From contig MFRW01000011.1 in assembly GCA_001786575.1 (NCBI GenBank), forward strand, positions 23,443-87,442: 64,000 bases of DNA, written 5' to 3'. The notes under the pieces were generated by a model that saw only the letters and a program-made list of their open reading frames with translations, was not told where the DNA came from and made no database searches. The number at the start of each line of letters is the position of its first letter. Position 1 is the first letter of the stretch. The translations under genes and the position numbers were made by a program. Below are positions 59,274 through 64,000 of this stretch, in pieces. The DNA comes from Candidatus Moranbacteria bacterium RIFCSPHIGHO2_01_FULL_55_24 (GTDB lineage: Bacteria > Patescibacteria > Paceibacteria > Moranbacterales > UBA1568).

Positions 59274-59819
59274 ATGAAACTCATCATCGGACTGGGAAAC
59301 CCCGGAAAAGAATACGCGAACACCCGGCACAATGCCGGATTTTCTGCTTTGGAATACCTGCGGGAGACTTGGGGATTCCCGCTCTGGCAAGGGGAGAAGA
59401 AATTTCGCGGCAGCCTTTCGAGCAGCGAAAAGGATGACGAGAAGATCACTCTTTTCGAACCGCAGACCCTGATGAACCTCTCCGGTGATGCAGTAGCCCT
59501 TATCATGCAGTTCTATAAGCTGGAACCCAAAGACATTCTGGTGCTCCATGACGATCTCGACATTCCTTCCGGAGAGCTCCGCTTCACAGAGTCTTCGCGC
59601 GCTGCCGGCCACAATGGCGTCCAGAACATCATCGACCGCCTCGGGACCCAGGACTTCAAACGCATCCGGATCGGCATCGGCAAACCGACCGAGGTCTTGG
59701 GTGCGTGCCAGCCGCATCACGATTATGTCCTAGACAGATTCACGAAGGACGAGCAGGAGAAACTTACAAGCCTTCTCCCGGAAATCGAACGGCTCGTCCT
59801 GGAAAAGATCGCCGGCTGA
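59274..59819 (+). CDS. pth: Peptidyl-tRNA hydrolase
   Basis: 181 residues. LIIGLGNPGKEYANTRHNAG holds the catalytic His and conserved Asn; FEPQTLMNLSGDAVALIMQF and LVLHDDLDIPSGELRF with the catalytic Asp follow, then AAGHNGVQNIIDRLGTQDFK. It recycles peptidyl-tRNAs dropped from ribosomes. Cotranscribed with the LCP gene and ended by the hairpin at 59822-59859. Confidence 0.96.
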   Translation: MKLIIGLGNPGKEYANTRHNAGFSALEYLRETWGFPLWQGEKKFRGSLSSSEKDDEKITLFEPQTLMNLSGDAVALIMQFYKLEPKDILVLHDDLDIPSGELRFTESSRAAGHNGVQNIIDRLGTQDFKRIRIGIGKPTEVLGACQPHHDYVLDRFTKDEQEKLTSLLPEIERLVLEKIAG

Positions 59820-59821
59820 AC

Positions 59822-59859
59822 AACAAAAAAACCGCCCTTGAGAGGAGCGGTTTTTTGTT
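59822..59859. terminator. Bidirectional terminator of pth and the candidate sRNA
   Basis: AACAAAAAAACCGC and GCGGTTTTTTGTT pair around an 11-nt loop, with T-runs on both strands. On the plus strand it ends pth; on the minus strand it ends the candidate small RNA. Confidence 0.85.
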
Positions 59860-59993
59860 CTTGAGAAAGTCTTTGACTCGATTCTATCCACAGCCGGCAG
59901 GAACCGAAGTCCCGGCGCATTTCAGCGGAAAAAGGCTAGGAGGGATGCCTTCTTCCGCCCTGTGGACAGAGGCGAACCAATGAACATTTCCGA
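59825..59993 (-). ncRNA. Candidate structured small RNA (about 169 nt), unassigned
   Basis: A minus-strand unit with promoter (60000-60028) and terminator (59822-59859) in a gap with no long gene. The RNA can fold into a three-way junction. P1 pairs CTGTCCACAG (59969-59960) with CTGTGGATAG (59893-59884). Hairpin A pairs GCGGAAGAAGGC (59958-59947) with GCCTTTTTCCGC (59936-59925) around the loop AUCCCUCCUA. Hairpin B (59915-59894) is capped by a C-UUCG-G tetraloop. P1 and hairpin A each need one G-U pair on this strand and would have an A-C mismatch on the other, which supports minus-strand transcription. It does not match the RNase P, tmRNA, SRP or 6S signatures I know. A 21-codon frame (59922-59987) lies inside and is an alternative reading. 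Confidence 0.6.
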
Positions 59994-59999
59994 AGTTCT

Positions 60000-60028
60000 A
60001 TCCTAGCCAAACCCTCGATAATTGTCAA
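60000..60028 (-). promoter_or_regulatory. Sigma-70 promoter of the candidate sRNA
   Basis: Consensus TTGACA, 17 bp, TAGGAT. The -35 begins 2 bp after the T-run of the rplY terminator, so it starts a separate unit. Confidence 0.65.
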
Positions 60029-60030
60029 GT

Positions 60031-60056
60031 AAAAACCCCGCAGAAAGCGGGGTTTT
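60031..60056. terminator. Rho-independent terminator after rplY
   Basis: AAAACCCCGC and GCGGGGTTTT form a perfect 10-bp stem around a 5-nt loop with T-runs on both strands; it lies 20 bp after the rplY stop. Confidence 0.92.
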
Positions 60057-60076
60057 CTTTTTGAGGAGATCTCCGA

Positions 60077-60745
60077 TTATTCGGGCTTGGCTTCGCCTTC
60101 CGGAGCTACCTCTTCCTTCACGACACCCTCTACCTTAGTGACATCAGCCTCGACTTTCTCGTCGAGCGCAGCCATCTCGGCATCGGTGCGCGGCGGCTCT
60201 ACCAGCGCTATGGTCGTCTCCAGTTCTCCAAGGAGAGTGACTCCCTTCGGAAGCGCGATATCCTTGATCTGGATATGGTCTTCAAACGTCTTCAGGATCG
60301 AAAGATCGATAGGAAGCGTGTGCGGGAGATCCTTCGGCAGACAGCTGACCAGCACTTCTTCGAGCGTCTTCACGAGGATGCCTCCATGCTCGCGGACTGC
60401 CGGCGCTTCGCCGATGAATTCCAACGGCACATGCGTTTCCAGCTCTTCATCCATGCGTACCTGGAAAAAATCGACATGTGTGAAACGGCTGGAAAGCGGA
60501 TCGAAAGTCACGTCGTGGATAATCGCATTCAAAGCCTTGCCCTTTTCCTGCGCGAGGCTCAAGATGCTGCTCTGGCCAGCCTCTTTGAAAATCTTCGAGA
60601 AAGGCAGGTAGTCCAGCCAGAAGAGCTGGTTCTCTGTGCCGCGCCCGTATATGACGGCCGGGATTTTCCCTTCCTTGCGGGAGCGTTCCAATTCCTTGGT
60701 GCTCACCTTTTCGCGATTCTTGACTGTAAGCGTAAATTCCTGCAT
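60077..60745 (-). CDS. rplY: Ribosomal protein L25, CTC form (bL25)
   Basis: 222 residues from the ATG at 60745 (MQEFTLTVKNREKVSTKELE). N-terminal 5S-rRNA-binding L25 domain (SRKEGKIPAVIYGRG; FDPLSSRFTHVDFFQVRMDE) followed by the TL5/CTC C-terminal domain (about 95-185, VPLEFIGEAPAVREHGGILV) and an acidic tail (EEVAPEGEAKPE). The long form is associated with general stress in some bacteria. It follows the small zinc-ribbon gene by 39 bp. Confidence 0.95.
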   Translation of the reverse strand: MQEFTLTVKNREKVSTKELERSRKEGKIPAVIYGRGTENQLFWLDYLPFSKIFKEAGQSSILSLAQEKGKALNAIIHDVTFDPLSSRFTHVDFFQVRMDEELETHVPLEFIGEAPAVREHGGILVKTLEEVLVSCLPKDLPHTLPIDLSILKTFEDHIQIKDIALPKGVTLLGELETTIALVEPPRTDAEMAALDEKVEADVTKVEGVVKEEVAPEGEAKPE

Positions 60746-60784
60746 ATACAACTATCGATTAATGGCATTTAGTGAAAAACAGAT

Positions 60785-61105
60785 TTAGAAAAGGGCGCTG
60801 ATATCGCCCGTGTGCCCTTTGAGAAATTCATGGACTTCGAGCACGTCATCCAAGGAAACCGGGTCGCCTTGGTAGAGCGCTCGCGCTTCTGCCTGTTCCA
60901 AATCCGTGGGTACCCCCAGGCTCATCACGCCGAGCTGCCCCAAAGAGAGGAAGACGAGCGATGAAGCGCCGCAACCGTCACAGGAAAGATGAAGCGCTGT
61001 CCGCTTTTCATCCTCTTCTAAAACCACCATCTTGGCAGGACGATGCTTTTTGTTGCATACCATGCAACGAACCAGTGACTGCAGATTCTCAAGCGAGAGT
61101 TTCAT
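60785..61105 (-). CDS. Small zinc-ribbon protein of unknown function
   Basis: 106 residues. Two CxxC pairs (CMVC near residues 14-17 and CDGC near 42-45) form a zinc ribbon, followed by SSLVFLSLGQLGVMSLGVPT and an acidic C-terminal helix with DDVLEVHEFLKGHTGDIS. I recall similar single-copy proteins in Patescibacteria; no function is known. It precedes rplY in what looks like a two-gene unit, which might suggest a link to translation. Confidence 0.75.
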   Translation of the reverse strand: MKLSLENLQSLVRCMVCNKKHRPAKMVVLEEDEKRTALHLSCDGCGASSLVFLSLGQLGVMSLGVPTDLEQAEARALYQGDPVSLDDVLEVHEFLKGHTGDISALF

Positions 61106-61191
61106 GTTGAGAATATCGTTATAGAGGGAAGAAAAGGAACCATTTACCCGCCCTTACCAGAGCTTTAACGGAGCGGCACGAGTTTGGACAG

Positions 61192-61218
61192 ATTATCATG
61201 CGGAAGGGGTCTCGTCAA
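61192..61218 (-). promoter_or_regulatory. Candidate promoter of the zinc-ribbon/rplY unit
   Basis: TTGACG, 15 bp, GATAAT, in the gap after the gyrB stop. The hexamers are good but the spacing is short; the leader would be about 80 nt. Confidence 0.4.
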
Positions 61219-61239
61219 TATGACGCTCGAACCGGAGGC

Positions 61240-63900
<2,661 letters not shown>

Positions 63901-63904
<4 letters not shown>

Positions 63905-64000
63905 AAGCCTCTTTCCTCCTCCAACCTGTTTCGGAATGGACCGTCATCCTGCCTCCGCATCGAGAACGTCTGCTCACGGGCCGAAGCGTCCAGGCTCGCA
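63901..64000 (-). CDS. Possible C-terminal end of a further gene, cut by the window edge
   Basis: A frame on the minus strand is open from the window end to a TGA at 63901-63903, encoding 32 residues of charged sequence (QDDGPFRNRLEEERGL at the end). The 4-base overlap of its stop with the next GTG start suggests a coupled upstream gene. Too short to identify. Confidence 0.35.

Noticed and set aside
59884..59969. Two DnaA-box-like sequences (CTATCCACA and TGTGGACAG) upstream of the gyrB region, a possible replication origin
   Set aside because: They are the two arms of the P1 stem of the candidate sRNA. There is no cluster of further boxes, no AT-rich unwinding region, and dnaA and dnaN are not nearby.
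59934..60008. GGCTAGGA and TCCTAGCC as a pseudoknot in the candidate sRNA
   Set aside because: The second copy overlaps the -10 promoter element on the minus strand and should not be part of the transcript.

Overview
The window reads as a continuous stretch of chromosome from a Candidate Phyla Radiation (Patescibacteria) bacterium, probably a parcubacterial lineage with unusually high GC (roughly 55% by eye). Reasons: the ribosomal protein supercluster has no rpmD (L30) between rpsE and rplO, a known hallmark of the group; a VirD4/TraG-like coupling ATPase sits with small conserved companions typical of these genomes; and several short conserved proteins of unknown function are present. UGA is used as an ordinary stop, which argues against Gracilibacteria/Absconditabacteria. 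I see no rRNA, CRISPR array, insertion sequence or phage gene. No stretch longer than 300 bases lacks a gene; the longest empty one (59820-60076) holds a candidate structured small RNA.

Layout. 1-8.2 kb: an incomplete membrane protein gene (+) convergent with a four-gene minus-strand cluster (coiled-coil membrane protein, DUF5663 protein, a 138-residue protein, VirD4-like ATPase). 8.2-11.8 kb: two GT-C membrane glycosyltransferases (+). 11.9-18.4 kb (-): murA, mreB, two GT4 glycosyltransferases, holB, ftsQ. 18.6-21.1 kb (-): murD, trxB. 21.2-28.4 kb (-): GT2 glycosyltransferase, a GalT-like protein, tpiA, class II aldolase, gap, an unknown protein and a D-aminoacylase-like protein. 28.5-45.8 kb (-): rpsL-rpsG-fusA, tuf-rpsJ, rplC to rplO, then secY-adk-map-ruvX. 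45.9-47.7 kb: M50 protease (-), rpmB (+), tRNA-Pro (-), ndk (-). 47.8-53.3 kb (-): ftsA, ftsZ, nrdR, comEC and a separate ComEC-type metallo-beta-lactamase. 53.4-57.6 kb (-): yqeY-ybeY-dgkA and lepB-hisS-HIT-rpsU. 57.7-59.8 kb (+): LytR-CpsA-Psr protein and pth. 59.8-64 kb (-): candidate sRNA, rplY, zinc-ribbon protein, gyrB and a membrane protein.

Together the genes cover translation, protein export, envelope and cell-wall synthesis, division and lower glycolysis, in compact operons with 4-base overlaps, genes starting only a few bases after the previous stop, and promoters packed against the preceding terminator. The ribosomal supercluster is interrupted by terminator-type hairpins between rpsJ and rplC and at the rplO stop codon, and by extra promoters before rpsL and tuf, so it is probably several regulated units rather than one transcript. 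The most interesting items are the candidate sRNA at 59825-59993 with its own promoter and terminator, the terminator that holds the rplO stop codon in its loop, the attenuator-like hairpin before rplC, and the D-aminoacylase homologue that has lost several metal ligands.
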